Shown in pieces: positions 50,612 to 59,053 of a stretch of 64,000 nucleotides of DNA; the stretch's first letter is position 1; the number at the start of each line of letters is the position of its first letter. Below the pieces are notes generated by a model, which was not told the DNA's origin, did no database searches, and was given only the letters and a program-made list of their open reading frames with translations. The position numbers and the translations under genes were made by a program. This DNA is from Geodermatophilus nigrescens (GTDB lineage: Bacteria; Actinomycetota; Actinomycetes; Mycobacteriales; Geodermatophilaceae): contig NZ_FQVX01000001.1 in NCBI RefSeq assembly GCF_900129495.1, forward strand, positions 1,364,001-1,428,000, read 5' to 3'.

Positions 50612-51580
50612 GTGCTCGCCCCGCCGCCCCCCGCCCCGGCCTCGCGTCGCCCCGTGCGGGACGCGCTCCGGCACGCCGCCCTGGCCGGGGTCCTCGGGAC
50701 GGGTGCCGCCCTCGCCGGCACGCCCCTGGTGGTCGGCGCGCTGTTCGGCGGGTGGCCGGTGCTGCTGCCGGTCCTCGGCGTGCTCGTGGCGGCGGTGTCC
50801 GCGCTGGCCGTAGTGCTCGACCGGGCCGCCGGCCCGCGGGCCGAGGGGTCGGCCGGGCGGGGGACCGCGGTGGGCGTCCTCGGCACGCTCGCCGTCGTCG
50901 TGCTGGCCGCCGTCGCGATCGCCGCCGACCTCGACGCCGTGCTGCCCGTGCCGCTGCGCTACGCCGCGGCCGGGCTGCCGTACGCGGTGGTGGCCGCGCT
51001 GCAGTGGCGCGGGCCGGTGCGGGTGGTCACCGCGCTCGCGGTCGCCGTCGCCGTGGCCGCCGTCGCGGTGCCCGCCGCGGTGGACGGCTCCCGCCGGCAC
51101 GCGGAGGAGCAGGTGCGCGCGGAGGTCGGGACGACGGCGCACCCGTGGGTCACCGACGTCGACGGTCTGCGGCAGGGGACCCCGCAGGCCACCGGCAGTG
51201 ACCTCGTCTGGACGCCGTACCGCCCGGCCGACGGCGCCCTCGAGCCCGAGCTGTGGCTCTCCCGCGGGGACGGCCCCGCGCCCGGCACCGGGGCGCCGGT
51301 CGCCGACCCGTGCGCCGCTCCGGAGGTCCTCACGCCGGCGGGGTACCAGCCTGTCGGCTCCTGCACCCCGGCCGGGCAGGACCGCTGGCTGCGCACCGCC
51401 GGGACCTGGCGCGAGCTGCTCACCCGCGACGGCGCGACATGGGTCGGCGTGACGACGACCTCCGGTGCGCCGCGGGCACAGCTCGACGAGGCGCTGGACC
51501 GCGCCCGCCCGATGACCGACGACGAGTACGACGCGTGGCTCGACGAGGTGCTCGACGGGGTGCTGCCCCCTCCGGGGTGA
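50612..51580 (+). CDS. membrane protein with extracytoplasmic C-terminal domain, unknown
   Basis: 322 residues. Membrane segments fall near 22-42, 48-68, 84-104, 110-128 and 134-156, then a soluble C-terminal domain of about 160 residues (ELWLSRGDGPAPGTGAPV, EVLTPAGYQPVGSC, DRARPMTDDEYDAWLDEVL) outside the membrane. Two Cys in that domain may form a disulfide (ADPCAAPEV and GSCTPAG). I do not recognise the family. GTG start; a weak -10-like CACACT lies 6 nt before it. Convergent with the MFS gene (7-bp gap). Confidence 0.65.
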   Translation: MLAPPPPAPASRRPVRDALRHAALAGVLGTGAALAGTPLVVGALFGGWPVLLPVLGVLVAAVSALAVVLDRAAGPRAEGSAGRGTAVGVLGTLAVVVLAAVAIAADLDAVLPVPLRYAAAGLPYAVVAALQWRGPVRVVTALAVAVAVAAVAVPAAVDGSRRHAEEQVRAEVGTTAHPWVTDVDGLRQGTPQATGSDLVWTPYRPADGALEPELWLSRGDGPAPGTGAPVADPCAAPEVLTPAGYQPVGSCTPAGQDRWLRTAGTWRELLTRDGATWVGVTTTSGAPRAQLDEALDRARPMTDDEYDAWLDEVLDGVLPPPG

Positions 51581-51587
51581 CCCGCGG

Positions 51588-52757
51588 TCAGCGGCGCACC
51601 AGTGCCAGGGCGAGCCCTGCCGCGGCGAGCGCGGCGGCGGTGAGGACCAGCGCGCCCGCGTCGGCGACGAGCAGGCCGCCGATCACGCCGCCGCCGGCGA
51701 TGCCGACGTTCGTCGTCGCGTTGGTGAGACCGGGGGCCGCGTCGCCGGCGTCGGGGGCGGCGTTGCGGGCCGCCGTCTGGGTGAGCGTCGGCAGCGCGCC
51801 GTAGGCCACGCCCCAGACCACCGTCGCGACGACGGTGACCGCCGCCGAGGAGCCGAGCACCCCGATGACGCCGAGAGCGAGCACGAGGACCGCGACGGTG
51901 ACGGCGAGCGCGCGTCGGGGGAACCGGTCGGCCAGCACGCCGGCGAGCGCCAGCCCGACGGCCCCCGCGGCGCCGTAGCCGAACAGCACCAGGCTCACCC
52001 CGCCCTCGCCGACGCCGGCCGCGCGCAGGACCGGCGAGACGTAGGTGAACGCGGTGTAGTGCCCGAGCATCACGACGACGGTCAGCGCGGCGGCCAGCTG
52101 CACCGGGCGGCGGCGCAGCACCTGCCGCAGCGGGGCGGGCGACGTCGCGGCCGGCGGCGGGGCGGCCGGCAGCAGGGTCGCCGCCAGGACCGCGAGCGCC
52201 AGCAGGACGGCGGCGATCCCGGCGAACGCCCATCGCCAGCCCACCGCCGTCCCCAGCGCGGTGCCGGCGGGGACGCCCGCCGTGAAGGCGACGGTCACGC
52301 CCGCGAGCACCAGCGCGGTGGCCCGCCCGGCGCGCGCCGCGGGGACCAGCGCCACGGCGGCGCCCACCGCGACGGAGAAGAAGCCGGCGTGCGCCAGCCC
52401 GGCGAGCACGCGCGCGACGACCGCGACCCCGTAGTCGCTCGTGGCGGCGAAGACGGCGTTGCCCACCGCGTAGGTGACCAGCAGCCCGGTGAGCGCCCGC
52501 CGCCGCGACCACCGGGCGAGCAGCGCGGTGAGCGGCAGCGACGCCGCGGCGACCACCACCGCGTAGGCGGAGACGAGCAGGCCCACCCGGTCCTCGCCGG
52601 TGCCCAGGTCGCGGGCGATCATCGGGAGCAGCCCGACCGGCATCATCTCGGCCGTCACGGCGGCGAAGACGGCCAGCGTCAGCACCCCGAGCGCCACCGG
52701 GACGCGGGCTCCCCCGTCCGGGCGGGCGGGCGCGGTCGTCGCGGGGGCGGAGGTCAC
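51588..52757 (-). CDS. MFS transporter, sugar-efflux/DHA1-like
   Basis: 389 residues, 12 membrane segments. TM1-TM2: LGVLTLAVFAAVTAEMMPVGLLPMIARDLG; motif A-like LLARWSRRRALTGLLVTYAVG; TM5 motif C-like AVALVPAARAGRATALVLAGVTVAFTAGVPAG. This is the DHA1 (AraJ/SotB-like) group that exports sugars, drugs or metabolites. GTG start at 52757 with TCTAAT 6 nt upstream on the minus strand. It is divergent from the ROK regulator. Substrate unknown, though the ROK neighbour hints at a sugar. Confidence 0.88.
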   Translation of the reverse strand: MTSAPATTAPARPDGGARVPVALGVLTLAVFAAVTAEMMPVGLLPMIARDLGTGEDRVGLLVSAYAVVVAAASLPLTALLARWSRRRALTGLLVTYAVGNAVFAATSDYGVAVVARVLAGLAHAGFFSVAVGAAVALVPAARAGRATALVLAGVTVAFTAGVPAGTALGTAVGWRWAFAGIAAVLLALAVLAATLLPAAPPPAATSPAPLRQVLRRRPVQLAAALTVVVMLGHYTAFTYVSPVLRAAGVGEGGVSLVLFGYGAAGAVGLALAGVLADRFPRRALAVTVAVLVLALGVIGVLGSSAAVTVVATVVWGVAYGALPTLTQTAARNAAPDAGDAAPGLTNATTNVGIAGGGVIGGLLVADAGALVLTAAALAAAGLALALVRR

Positions 52758-52799
52758 CTCCCCATTAGACTCCGCGTCAGAGCAAAATGGGAGGTGGCG

Positions 52800-53924
52800 G
52801 TGGGCGCGTTGCCCGAGCGGGCGGTCGCGATGCTCGCCGCCGTCCACGCCCGGCCCGGCCTGACCCGCGCCGAGGCCAGCCGGGTGCTCGGCATCGGCAC
52901 CGGCGGGGCGGCCGAGGTGGTCGGCCGGCTGGTGGGCGAGCGGCTGCTCGCCGAGGGGCCGGTGGTCCCCGCCGTCGGCCGCGGGCGGCCCACCCGGCGG
53001 CTCACCGCCCACCCGGAGGGGCCGCTGGTGCTGGCCGCCGTCGTCACGCACGAGTCGTGGCGGGTCGACGCCGTCGAGCTCGGCGGGGCGTCGGTGGCCG
53101 GGTTGTCCGGGCGGCACAGCGGGGAGCCCGCCGGGGCCGTCCTCGCGGAGCTGCGCCGGTCGGTGGAGGACCTGCGCGCGCGGTTCGGCGACCGGGTGCG
53201 CGGGCTCGGCCTGGCCGGCCCCGGCATCGTCCTGGACGAGAGGTGGCTCGACGCCACCGTGCTCGGCTGGACCGACGTCGACCTGTGGTCGGTGTGGCCC
53301 GACGCCGGGGTGCTCGTCGCCGACAACGACGCGACCCTCGCCGCGCTGGCCGAGTCCCGTCGCGGCGCCGCCGTCGACGCGCGGCTGGCGCTGCACCTGC
53401 GGGTCGACGCGGGCCTCGGCGGCGCCGTCGTCGAGGCGGGCCGGCTGCTCGGCGGCGCGCGCGGCGCGGCGGGGGAGTTCGGCCACCTGCCGATGGGCGA
53501 CCCCGCGGTCCGCTGCGCGTGCGGCGCGCGCGGGTGCTGGGGCACGGCGGTCGACGGCGGCGCGCTGGCCCGGCTGCTGGACGCCCCGGAGCCGCGCGAC
53601 CCGGTGACCTACGCCCGGCAGGTGCTCGCCCGCGACGACGACGCCGCCCGGGCCGCGGTCGCGACCGTCGCCGCCGCGCTGGGCCGGGGCGTCGCCGGGC
53701 TGGTCAACGCCCTCGACCCCGACGTCGTCACCCTCGGCGGCCTCGGCGCCGAGCTGCTGGCCGCCGCGCCCGGCGAGCTCGACGCCGCCTGCCGGGCCGG
53801 CCTCATGCGCTTCCGCGGCGGCACGCCCCCGCCCGTGGTGGCCGCCCGGCTCGGGGAGGACGGGCCGCTCACCGGCGCGGCCGAGCGGGTGTGGGACCGG
53901 TGGTGGGCCCGGCTCCGTCGGTGA
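52800..53924 (+). CDS. ROK-family transcriptional regulator
   Basis: 374 residues. A winged HTH comes first (AVAMLAAVHARPGLTRAEASR, GTGGAAEVVGRLVGERLL), followed by the ROK kinase-like fold: GLGLAGPGIVLDERW, VADNDATLAALAESRRGAA and the zinc-motif VRCACGARGCWGTAVDGGAL. It lacks an obvious phosphorylation role and likely acts as a sugar-responsive repressor. GTG 52800 has GGGAGG upstream. Divergent from the MFS transporter, so it may control it. The usual Glu of CGARGCWE is Gly here (CWGT), which favours regulation over kinase activity. Confidence 0.86.
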   Translation: MGALPERAVAMLAAVHARPGLTRAEASRVLGIGTGGAAEVVGRLVGERLLAEGPVVPAVGRGRPTRRLTAHPEGPLVLAAVVTHESWRVDAVELGGASVAGLSGRHSGEPAGAVLAELRRSVEDLRARFGDRVRGLGLAGPGIVLDERWLDATVLGWTDVDLWSVWPDAGVLVADNDATLAALAESRRGAAVDARLALHLRVDAGLGGAVVEAGRLLGGARGAAGEFGHLPMGDPAVRCACGARGCWGTAVDGGALARLLDAPEPRDPVTYARQVLARDDDAARAAVATVAAALGRGVAGLVNALDPDVVTLGGLGAELLAAAPGELDAACRAGLMRFRGGTPPPVVAARLGEDGPLTGAAERVWDRWWARLRR

Positions 53925-53944
53925 GGCGCCCTACGGTCCCGGCC

Positions 53945-54598
53945 GTGCCCCGCCGCATCGACCCGCCCGCCGACCTCGACGCCGTCCGCGCCTCCTACGA
54001 CCGGGTCGCCGCGAACTACGTGGCGATGAGAGCCGGGGAGCTCGGCCCGCACCCGTGGCTGCGCGCCGTGCTGGGCGCCTTCGCCGAGACCGTGCGGGAG
54101 CGCGGCCCGGTCCTCGACGTCGGCTGCGGCCCCGGGTTCGTCACCGCCCACCTGGCCGGTCTCGGCGTCGACGTCGCCGGCGTGGACCTGTCGCCGGGGA
54201 TGGTGGCGCAGGCGCGGCGCCTGCACCCGGGCCTGCGGTTCGACGTCGCCCCGGCCACCGACCTCGGCCTGGCCGACGGGTCGCTGGGCGGCGTCCTCGG
54301 CTGGTGGTCGCTGTTCAACCTGCCGCGCGACGTGCTGCCCGCCGTCCTGCGGTCCTTCGCCGAGGCCCTCGTGCCGGGCGGGCAGGTGCTCGTCGGCACG
54401 CACGTGGGGGAGGGCGACCTGGTGCGCACGCAGGGCTACGGCGGCGTGCCGGTGACCTGGACGACCCACCTGTGGCTGCCCGGGCAGCTGACCGCGATGC
54501 TCGCCGACGCCGGCCTGGAGCCGGTCGCGGAGCTGCGGCTGCCGGCCGACGCGTCGGGGCACCCGCAGGTGGCGGTCACCGCCCGCCGGCCGGGCTGA
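53945..54598 (+). CDS. class I SAM-dependent methyltransferase
   Basis: 217 residues. SAM motif I is in GPVLDVGCGPGFVTAHLAGLG, the acidic residue after strand 2 in VAGVDLSPGMVAQARRLHPG, and motif IV region in LGGVLGWWSLFNLPRDVLP. Substrate recognition regions are not conserved enough to identify the target. TACGGT lies 7 nt before the GTG with no ribosome site, so it is likely leaderless. 20 bp after the ROK gene on the same strand. Acceptor unknown. Confidence 0.85.
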   Translation: MPRRIDPPADLDAVRASYDRVAANYVAMRAGELGPHPWLRAVLGAFAETVRERGPVLDVGCGPGFVTAHLAGLGVDVAGVDLSPGMVAQARRLHPGLRFDVAPATDLGLADGSLGGVLGWWSLFNLPRDVLPAVLRSFAEALVPGGQVLVGTHVGEGDLVRTQGYGGVPVTWTTHLWLPGQLTAMLADAGLEPVAELRLPADASGHPQVAVTARRPG

Positions 54599-54613
54599 CC
54601 GGGCCCCCGCCGG

Positions 54614-54763
54614 TCACTTCTTCTTCTTCTTCTTCTTGCCGCCCTTCTTGCCGAGCTCGCTCTGGGCGGCCGAGCTCGTGCGGGGGTTCTTCTTCCCCTC
54701 GTCCTTCGCCTTCTTGTTCGCCTTCTTCGCGGTGTCGCTGCCCTTGCCGCTCGTGCCGGCCAC
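54614..54763 (-). CDS. small Lys-rich protein (49 aa)
   Basis: 49 residues, nearly all Lys, Asp, Glu, Gly, Ser and Ala, ending in a GKKGGKKKKKKK run coded by a TTC-rich microsatellite on the plus strand. No fold motif or membrane segment. GTG 54763 is preceded by GGGGAGG with 5-bp spacing, a very good ribosome site, which supports expression. Such small Lys-rich proteins may bind nucleic acids; function unknown. Confidence 0.6.
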   Translation of the reverse strand: MAGTSGKGSDTAKKANKKAKDEGKKNPRTSSAAQSELGKKGGKKKKKKK

Positions 54764-54874
54764 GGTGCCTCCCCGTTCGTCGTCGCCGCCCGGGTCCGGG
54801 TGGCGGGCGGTCGCACTACCCGCCGTCACCCGCCCGGAACGCCCCGGTCGGGTGACGGCCGCGCCGGCCGGCGG

Positions 54875-55414
54875 TCAGCGGTCGAGCAGCGCCGCGAGCT
54901 CCCGCACGGTGTTCCAGTCCCGCACCGTCGTCACCGGCCCGCCCCGGCCCCTGCCCAGCGCCGTCACGAGGGGACTGTCCATCTGCCCGTGCGGGCACCA
55001 CAGGTACAGCTCGCGGCCCACGACGGCCCACCGGTCGTCGCCCGGCTCGGTGGAGCCGAGCAGCTCCGCGAGGCCGGGCCCCGGCGGCTCGGCCATGAAC
55101 GCCACCAGGGAGCGCGACCCGTCGACGACGACCTCCCCGAGCGGGTCCAGGTCGACCACCGCGCGCACCTCGTCGCGGGTGCGGACGACCGCGGCCACGT
55201 CCATGCCGAGGCGCTCCCGGATCGCCTCCTCGACGGCCCGCCCCACGGCGGAGCCCGGCAGGTCGGACGCCAGGACGACGTTGCCGCTCTGCAGCAGCGT
55301 CGCGACGTCGCCGAAGCCGGCGTCGCCGAGGAGCGCCCGCAGGTGGGCCAGGGTGCCCGATCCGGTCGCTTGACCGGGGGCGTCCCGGCCCGGGAGGGTC
55401 CGCGGGGCCGCCAC
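54875..55414 (-). CDS. DUF1697-like protein with degenerate N-terminus
   Basis: 179 residues. The core matches DUF1697: LAHLRALLGDAGFGDVATLLQSGNVVLASDLPGSAV, AAVVRTRDEVRAVVDLDPL and AFMAEPPGPGLAELLGS, then VRDWNTVRELAALL. The canonical N-terminal LRGINVGG motif is not readable; its place is taken by TLPGRDAPGQATGSG. Therefore the start (GTG 55414) is uncertain, and this may be a decaying copy. Function of the family is unknown. It is divergent from the reductase-like gene with 32 bp between starts. Confidence 0.68.
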   Translation of the reverse strand: MAAPRTLPGRDAPGQATGSGTLAHLRALLGDAGFGDVATLLQSGNVVLASDLPGSAVGRAVEEAIRERLGMDVAAVVRTRDEVRAVVDLDPLGEVVVDGSRSLVAFMAEPPGPGLAELLGSTEPGDDRWAVVGRELYLWCPHGQMDSPLVTALGRGRGGPVTTVRDWNTVRELAALLDR

Positions 55415-55446
55415 ACCGGCCGGAGCCGTGACCTGGGAGGACGCCC

Positions 55447-56010
55447 GTGCGCCGTGTCACCTACTCGATGGGCGTCTCGCTCGACGGCTACGTCGTCGGC
55501 CCCGACGGCGACTTCGCCTGGCCGGGGTTCAGCGACGAGGTCTTCCGGTTCTCCATCCAGGAGATCCAGGACGTCGGCGTGCACCTCATGGGGCGGCGGC
55601 TCTACGAGACGATGCTGTACTGGGAGGACGCCGCGCAGGACCTGGGCCTCGACGGCGACCGGCGCACGTGGGTCGGGCTCTGGAACCCGCTGCCGAAGGT
55701 CGTCTTCTCCCGGACGCTCACGTCCGTCCGCGGCGCCGCGCGCCTGGCCACCGGCGGCCTGGCGGAGGAGATCGAGCGGCTGCGGGCGGAGCCGGGCGAC
55801 GGCGACATCGCCATCGGCGGCGCCACCCTCGCGGCCCAGGTGGCCGACCTCGGGCTGATCGACGCGTACCGCATCCGCGTCTTCCCGGTGCTGGCCGGCG
55901 GCGGCCTGCCCTTCTTCGACCACCACGCCCGGCGGGTGGACCTCGAGCTCGTCGAGACGCGCACCTTCGGCACCGGCGTCGTCTACCTGCACCACCGCGT
56001 CGTCCGCTGA
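55447..56010 (+). CDS. dihydrofolate-reductase-like (RibD C-terminal) protein
   Basis: 187 residues. The family start VTYSMGVSLDGYVVGPDGDFAWPG, the middle GVHLMGRRLYETMLYWED, and the C-terminal IAIGGATLAAQVADLGLIDAYRIRVFPVLAGGGLPFF are those of the YwjB/RibD-C family, which share the DHFR fold and bind NADPH. The actual substrate in this family is unknown. GTG start at 55447 with GGGAGG 9 nt upstream. Monocistronic or first gene before the MFS. Confidence 0.88.
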   Translation: MRRVTYSMGVSLDGYVVGPDGDFAWPGFSDEVFRFSIQEIQDVGVHLMGRRLYETMLYWEDAAQDLGLDGDRRTWVGLWNPLPKVVFSRTLTSVRGAARLATGGLAEEIERLRAEPGDGDIAIGGATLAAQVADLGLIDAYRIRVFPVLAGGGLPFFDHHARRVDLELVETRTFGTGVVYLHHRVVR

Positions 56011-56103
56011 GCGGACCGATGAGTCGGCGCCCGCCGCGCGGTCTGTACTCCTGAACCGCACCGGAGCCGCCCGCGGACCCGGTGCCCACCACAGGAGGAC
56101 ACC

Positions 56104-57540
56104 GTGAGCGACCGCGCACCCGCCCTGGACCTGCGCTCGGGACCCGAGCGGGTGTTCGCGCACCTGCTGGTCAACAACGTGCTGGTGTCGGTGGTGAACT
56201 ACACCGTCTGGTTCGCGGTCACCTTCTGGGTGTTCCTCGAGACCGGCTCGGTGTTCGCCACCGGCATGATCGCCGGCATCTTCCTGGTGGCCACGGCGGG
56301 CACCGGGATCTGGTTCGGCAGCCTCGTCGACCACCACCGCAAGCACACGGTCCTGCAGGCCTCGGCCGCGGCGTCGACGGCGTTCTACGCGCTGGCGCTC
56401 GCGGTGTACCTGGTGACGCCGGCGGAGTCCTTCACGACGGCGGGCAGCCTGTCGCTGTGGGTCTTCGTCGTCCTGCTGATGCTCGGCGTCATCGCCGGCA
56501 ACCCGCGGATGATCGCCCTGCCCACGCTGGTGACGCTGCTGGTCCCGGAGGACCGGCGGGACCGGGCCAACGGCCTGGCCGGGTCGGCGTCGGGGCTGTC
56601 CATGCTGGTCACCTCGGTGATCAGCGGACTGCTGGTGGCCTTCGGCGGCATGGCCGCCGTCCTCGCGCTCACCCTCACCGTCCTGGTGCTCTCGATCGGC
56701 CACCTGACCCTGGTGCGGGTCCCGGAGGACCGCCCGGCGGCCTCGGCCCCAGGTGGGGACGGCGCGGGCGCCGGGGTGGACCTGCGCGGGACGCTGCGCC
56801 TGGTCCGCGGCGTGCCGGGCCTGCTGCCGCTGATCCTGTTCAGCTGCTTCAACAACTTCCTCGGCGGCGCCTTCATGGCGCTGATGGACCCCTACGGCCT
56901 GTCGCTGATGTCGGTGCAGGCGTGGGGCCTGCTGTGGGGCGGGCTGTCGGCGCTGATGATCGTCGGCGGGCTGCTGGTGGCCCGGGTCGGCCTGGGCAGC
57001 CGTCCGATCCGGGTGCTGCTGCTGGTCAACGCGGCGATGTGGGCCGTCACGATGCTGTTCCCGCTGGTCTCGTCGGTGCTGACGCTGACCGTCGCGATGG
57101 CCGTCTTCATGACCGTGATGCCCTTCGCCGAGGCGGCCGAGCAGACGGTGCTGCAGCGGGTGGTGCCCTTCGAGCGGCAGGGCCGGGTGTTCGGGTTCGC
57201 CCAGAGCGTCGAGCAGGCGGCGTCCCCGCTGACCGCCTTCCTCATGGCGCCCTTCACGCAGTTCGTCGTCATCCCGTTCATGACCGACGGCGCCGGCGCG
57301 CGGGCGATCGGCGGCTGGTTCGGCACCGGCGCCGACCGGGGCATCGCGCTCGTGTTCGTGGTCACCGGGCTGATCGGCGTCGTCGTCGTCCTGGCGGCGC
57401 TGGCCAGCCCCGCCTACCGGCGCCTCAGCGCGGCCTACGCCGCGGCCCGGGAGGACGCGCCCGCGGACGAGCCGCCTCCTGCGCCGGTCGACGACGCCGT
57501 CGTCCTCGACCGCCTCGTGCCGCAGGCCGCGTCGTGCTGA
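56104..57540 (+). CDS. MFS transporter
   Basis: 478 residues with 12 membrane segments. N-terminal FAHLLVNNVLVSVVNYTVWFAVTFWVF; motif A-like LVDHHRKHTVLQ in the first cytosolic loop; a central loop of about 30 residues (ASAPGGDGAGAGVDLRGT); C-terminal acidic tail (AREDAPADEPPPAPVDD). It resembles the Set/DHA-type exporter group with no exact assignment. GTG start with GGAGG. The following MBL gene overlaps its stop by 7 bp, so the two are coupled and may handle the same compound. Confidence 0.85.
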   Translation: MSDRAPALDLRSGPERVFAHLLVNNVLVSVVNYTVWFAVTFWVFLETGSVFATGMIAGIFLVATAGTGIWFGSLVDHHRKHTVLQASAAASTAFYALALAVYLVTPAESFTTAGSLSLWVFVVLLMLGVIAGNPRMIALPTLVTLLVPEDRRDRANGLAGSASGLSMLVTSVISGLLVAFGGMAAVLALTLTVLVLSIGHLTLVRVPEDRPAASAPGGDGAGAGVDLRGTLRLVRGVPGLLPLILFSCFNNFLGGAFMALMDPYGLSLMSVQAWGLLWGGLSALMIVGGLLVARVGLGSRPIRVLLLVNAAMWAVTMLFPLVSSVLTLTVAMAVFMTVMPFAEAAEQTVLQRVVPFERQGRVFGFAQSVEQAASPLTAFLMAPFTQFVVIPFMTDGAGARAIGGWFGTGADRGIALVFVVTGLIGVVVVLAALASPAYRRLSAAYAAAREDAPADEPPPAPVDDAVVLDRLVPQAASC

Positions 57541-58346
57541 CGCGGGTGGCCGACGGCGTCCTGGTCCACCGGAGTGAGCTGCTGCGGAACAACACCGTGG
57601 TGGTGGAGGGCCCGTCGGGCGTGCTGGTCGTCGACGCCGGGATCACCGACGCCGAGATGGCCTGCCTCGCCGCCGACCTCGCCGCGGCGGGGCAGCGGGT
57701 CGCGGCCGGCTTCTCCACCCACCCGGACTGGGACCACGTGCTGTGGCACGCCGCGCTCGGCGGGGCGCCGCGCTACGGGACGGCCCGGTGCGCGGAGGTC
57801 CTGCGAGAGCTGCGGTCGGCGCCCGGGTGGGAGGCCCGCGAGGCCGAGGGGCTGCCGGAGGAGCTCGCCGGCGAGGTGTCGCTGGACCTGTACGGCCTGG
57901 TCACCGCGCTGCCCGCCGGGGTGTCGGAGGTGCCGTGGGACGGGCCGTGCGTGCGGGTCGTCGAGCACCCGGCCCACTCGCCGGGGCACGCGGCGCTGCT
58001 CGTCGAGGGGAGCGGGGTGCTCGTGGCCGGCGACATGCTCTCCGACGTCTTCGTCCCGATGCTCGACGAGCCGGGCCCCATCGATCCCGTGGAGGGCTAC
58101 CTCGCCGGGCTGGACCTGCTCGAGGCGCCGGCCGACGAGGCCGACGTCGTCGTCCCGGGCCACGGGTCGGTCGGCGGGGCCGGCCAGGCGCGTGCCCGGC
58201 TCGACCTGGACCGCGCCTACGTGCACGCCCTCCGCGACGGCCGCGACCCCCGCGACCCGCGGCTCGTCTCGCCCGAGCCGGGCTGGGAGTGGGTGAGTGC
58301 CATCCACGAGGGCCAGGTCGCGAGCGTCGCCGCGAAGCGCGTCTGA
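57534..58346 (+). CDS. metallo-beta-lactamase-fold hydrolase with altered metal motif
   Basis: 270 residues. MBL landmarks: VVVEGPSGVLVVDAGITDAEM (first strands), then STHPDWDHVLWH where the usual HxHxDH is HPDWDH, i.e. the second His is replaced by Asp. Later ligands are visible: HPAHSPGHAALLVEGSG, VLVAGDMLSDV (bridging Asp) and VVVPGHGSVGG. The change could alter or abolish one metal site. It overlaps the MFS gene by 7 bp. Hydrolytic substrate unknown. Confidence 0.82.
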   Translation: MLTRVADGVLVHRSELLRNNTVVVEGPSGVLVVDAGITDAEMACLAADLAAAGQRVAAGFSTHPDWDHVLWHAALGGAPRYGTARCAEVLRELRSAPGWEAREAEGLPEELAGEVSLDLYGLVTALPAGVSEVPWDGPCVRVVEHPAHSPGHAALLVEGSGVLVAGDMLSDVFVPMLDEPGPIDPVEGYLAGLDLLEAPADEADVVVPGHGSVGGAGQARARLDLDRAYVHALRDGRDPRDPRLVSPEPGWEWVSAIHEGQVASVAAKRV

Positions 58347-58362
58347 CCTGGGGTTCCCTGCG

Positions 58363-58404
58363 TGGGGCGGGTGGGGCTCGAACCCACGACCCAGGGATTA
58401 TGAG
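58363..58404 (-). tRNA. tRNA(CAU) 3' half only (attachment-site remnant)
   Basis: On the minus strand, from 58404: anticodon loop CTCATAA, 3' anticodon stem TCCCT, variable loop GGGTC, T stem GTGGG/CCCAC around TTCGAGC, acceptor 3' strand CCGCCCC and discriminator A. It matches an elongator Met or Ile2 tRNA. The 5' half (acceptor, D arm, 5' anticodon stem) is absent in the adjoining sequence, so this is not an intact tRNA but the kind of 3' segment left by an integrase at a tRNA attachment site. Confidence 0.75.
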
Positions 58405-58511
58405 CTCGTCCGGAGGTCCTCAGTCACCTGCGCGGCTTGTGCCGAATGCCGGGTTGACCTGCATGTTCAGTGTTAACCGTCGTTGACCTGAGATGGTGAT
58501 TCACGGGCCTT

Positions 58512-58543
58512 CTGTGGGCGTCCTGTGGGCGTCTCGTGGGTGC
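58512..58543. repeat. short direct repeats near the att-like fragment
   Basis: CTGTGGGCGTC occurs twice in tandem (58512-58522, 58523-58533), followed by a degenerate third copy (TCGTGGGTGC). Their position between the att fragment and the Xis-like gene suits integrase arm or Xis binding sites. Bases 58405-58511 otherwise show nothing clear. Confidence 0.5.
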
Positions 58544-58577
58544 GAGGGGTCGATCCGAGGCCGACGGGTGCCACCGG

Positions 58578-58793
58578 TCAGCGCCGCGCGGACTCGGCGT
58601 CCTGCTGGCCGTCGATCCAGAGATCGAGGTCCCTGCGGCGATACATGACCCGCCGTCCGATGCGGAAGCCGGCCGGACCGATGCCGAGGTGCCGCCAGTA
58701 CCGCAGCGTCGCGATGGGCGCGCGGAGGTAGTCGGCAGCTTCGGCGAGGGTCAGCAGTCCGGACGCGGGATCCGGTGCGGTGCGATCCGTCAT
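58578..58793 (-). CDS. xis: excisionase-like HTH (MerR/AlpA type) protein
   Basis: 71 residues. LLTLAEAADYLRAPIATLRYWRHLGIGPAGFRIGRRVMYRRRDLDLWID is a winged HTH of the Xis/DNA-binding type found next to actinobacterial integrases; it should bend DNA near the att site. ATG start with AGGAGG 12 nt upstream. It is the clearest mobile-element gene here. No integrase lies nearby, so the copy may be orphaned. Confidence 0.82.
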   Translation of the reverse strand: MTDRTAPDPASGLLTLAEAADYLRAPIATLRYWRHLGIGPAGFRIGRRVMYRRRDLDLWIDGQQDAESARR

Positions 58794-59053
58794 CAGGGTG
58801 TCCTCCTGGAGCGGAGATGGGGCGGAGAGAGCACGAACGTGGAGATCCGCCCACGGTTGCCGACGGCTGCTGATGGATGTTCGCGACGCCTCCTCCAGTT
58901 CGCCGCCAGCCGGCTGAGAACGCTCAGGGTCAGGCAGGATGCGCGGGCCCCGTCTCTCCGGTGATCCTCCAGGCCGAGGAGGAGCCCGCCCTCGACATGA
59001 GGGGTAGTGCCGTTAGGTCGGCGACAGGGACGTCCCACCGCGTCTGCCGTGCT

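Noticed and set aside
54610-54650. Sequencing artefact in the TTC microsatellite
   Set aside because: The run codes in frame for the Lys tail of a gene with a strong ribosome site; an artefact remains possible but is not needed.
58363-58440. Complete tRNA gene
   Set aside because: The 5' acceptor, D arm and 5' anticodon stem are absent in adjoining sequence; only the 3' half pairs correctly, so it is called a fragment.
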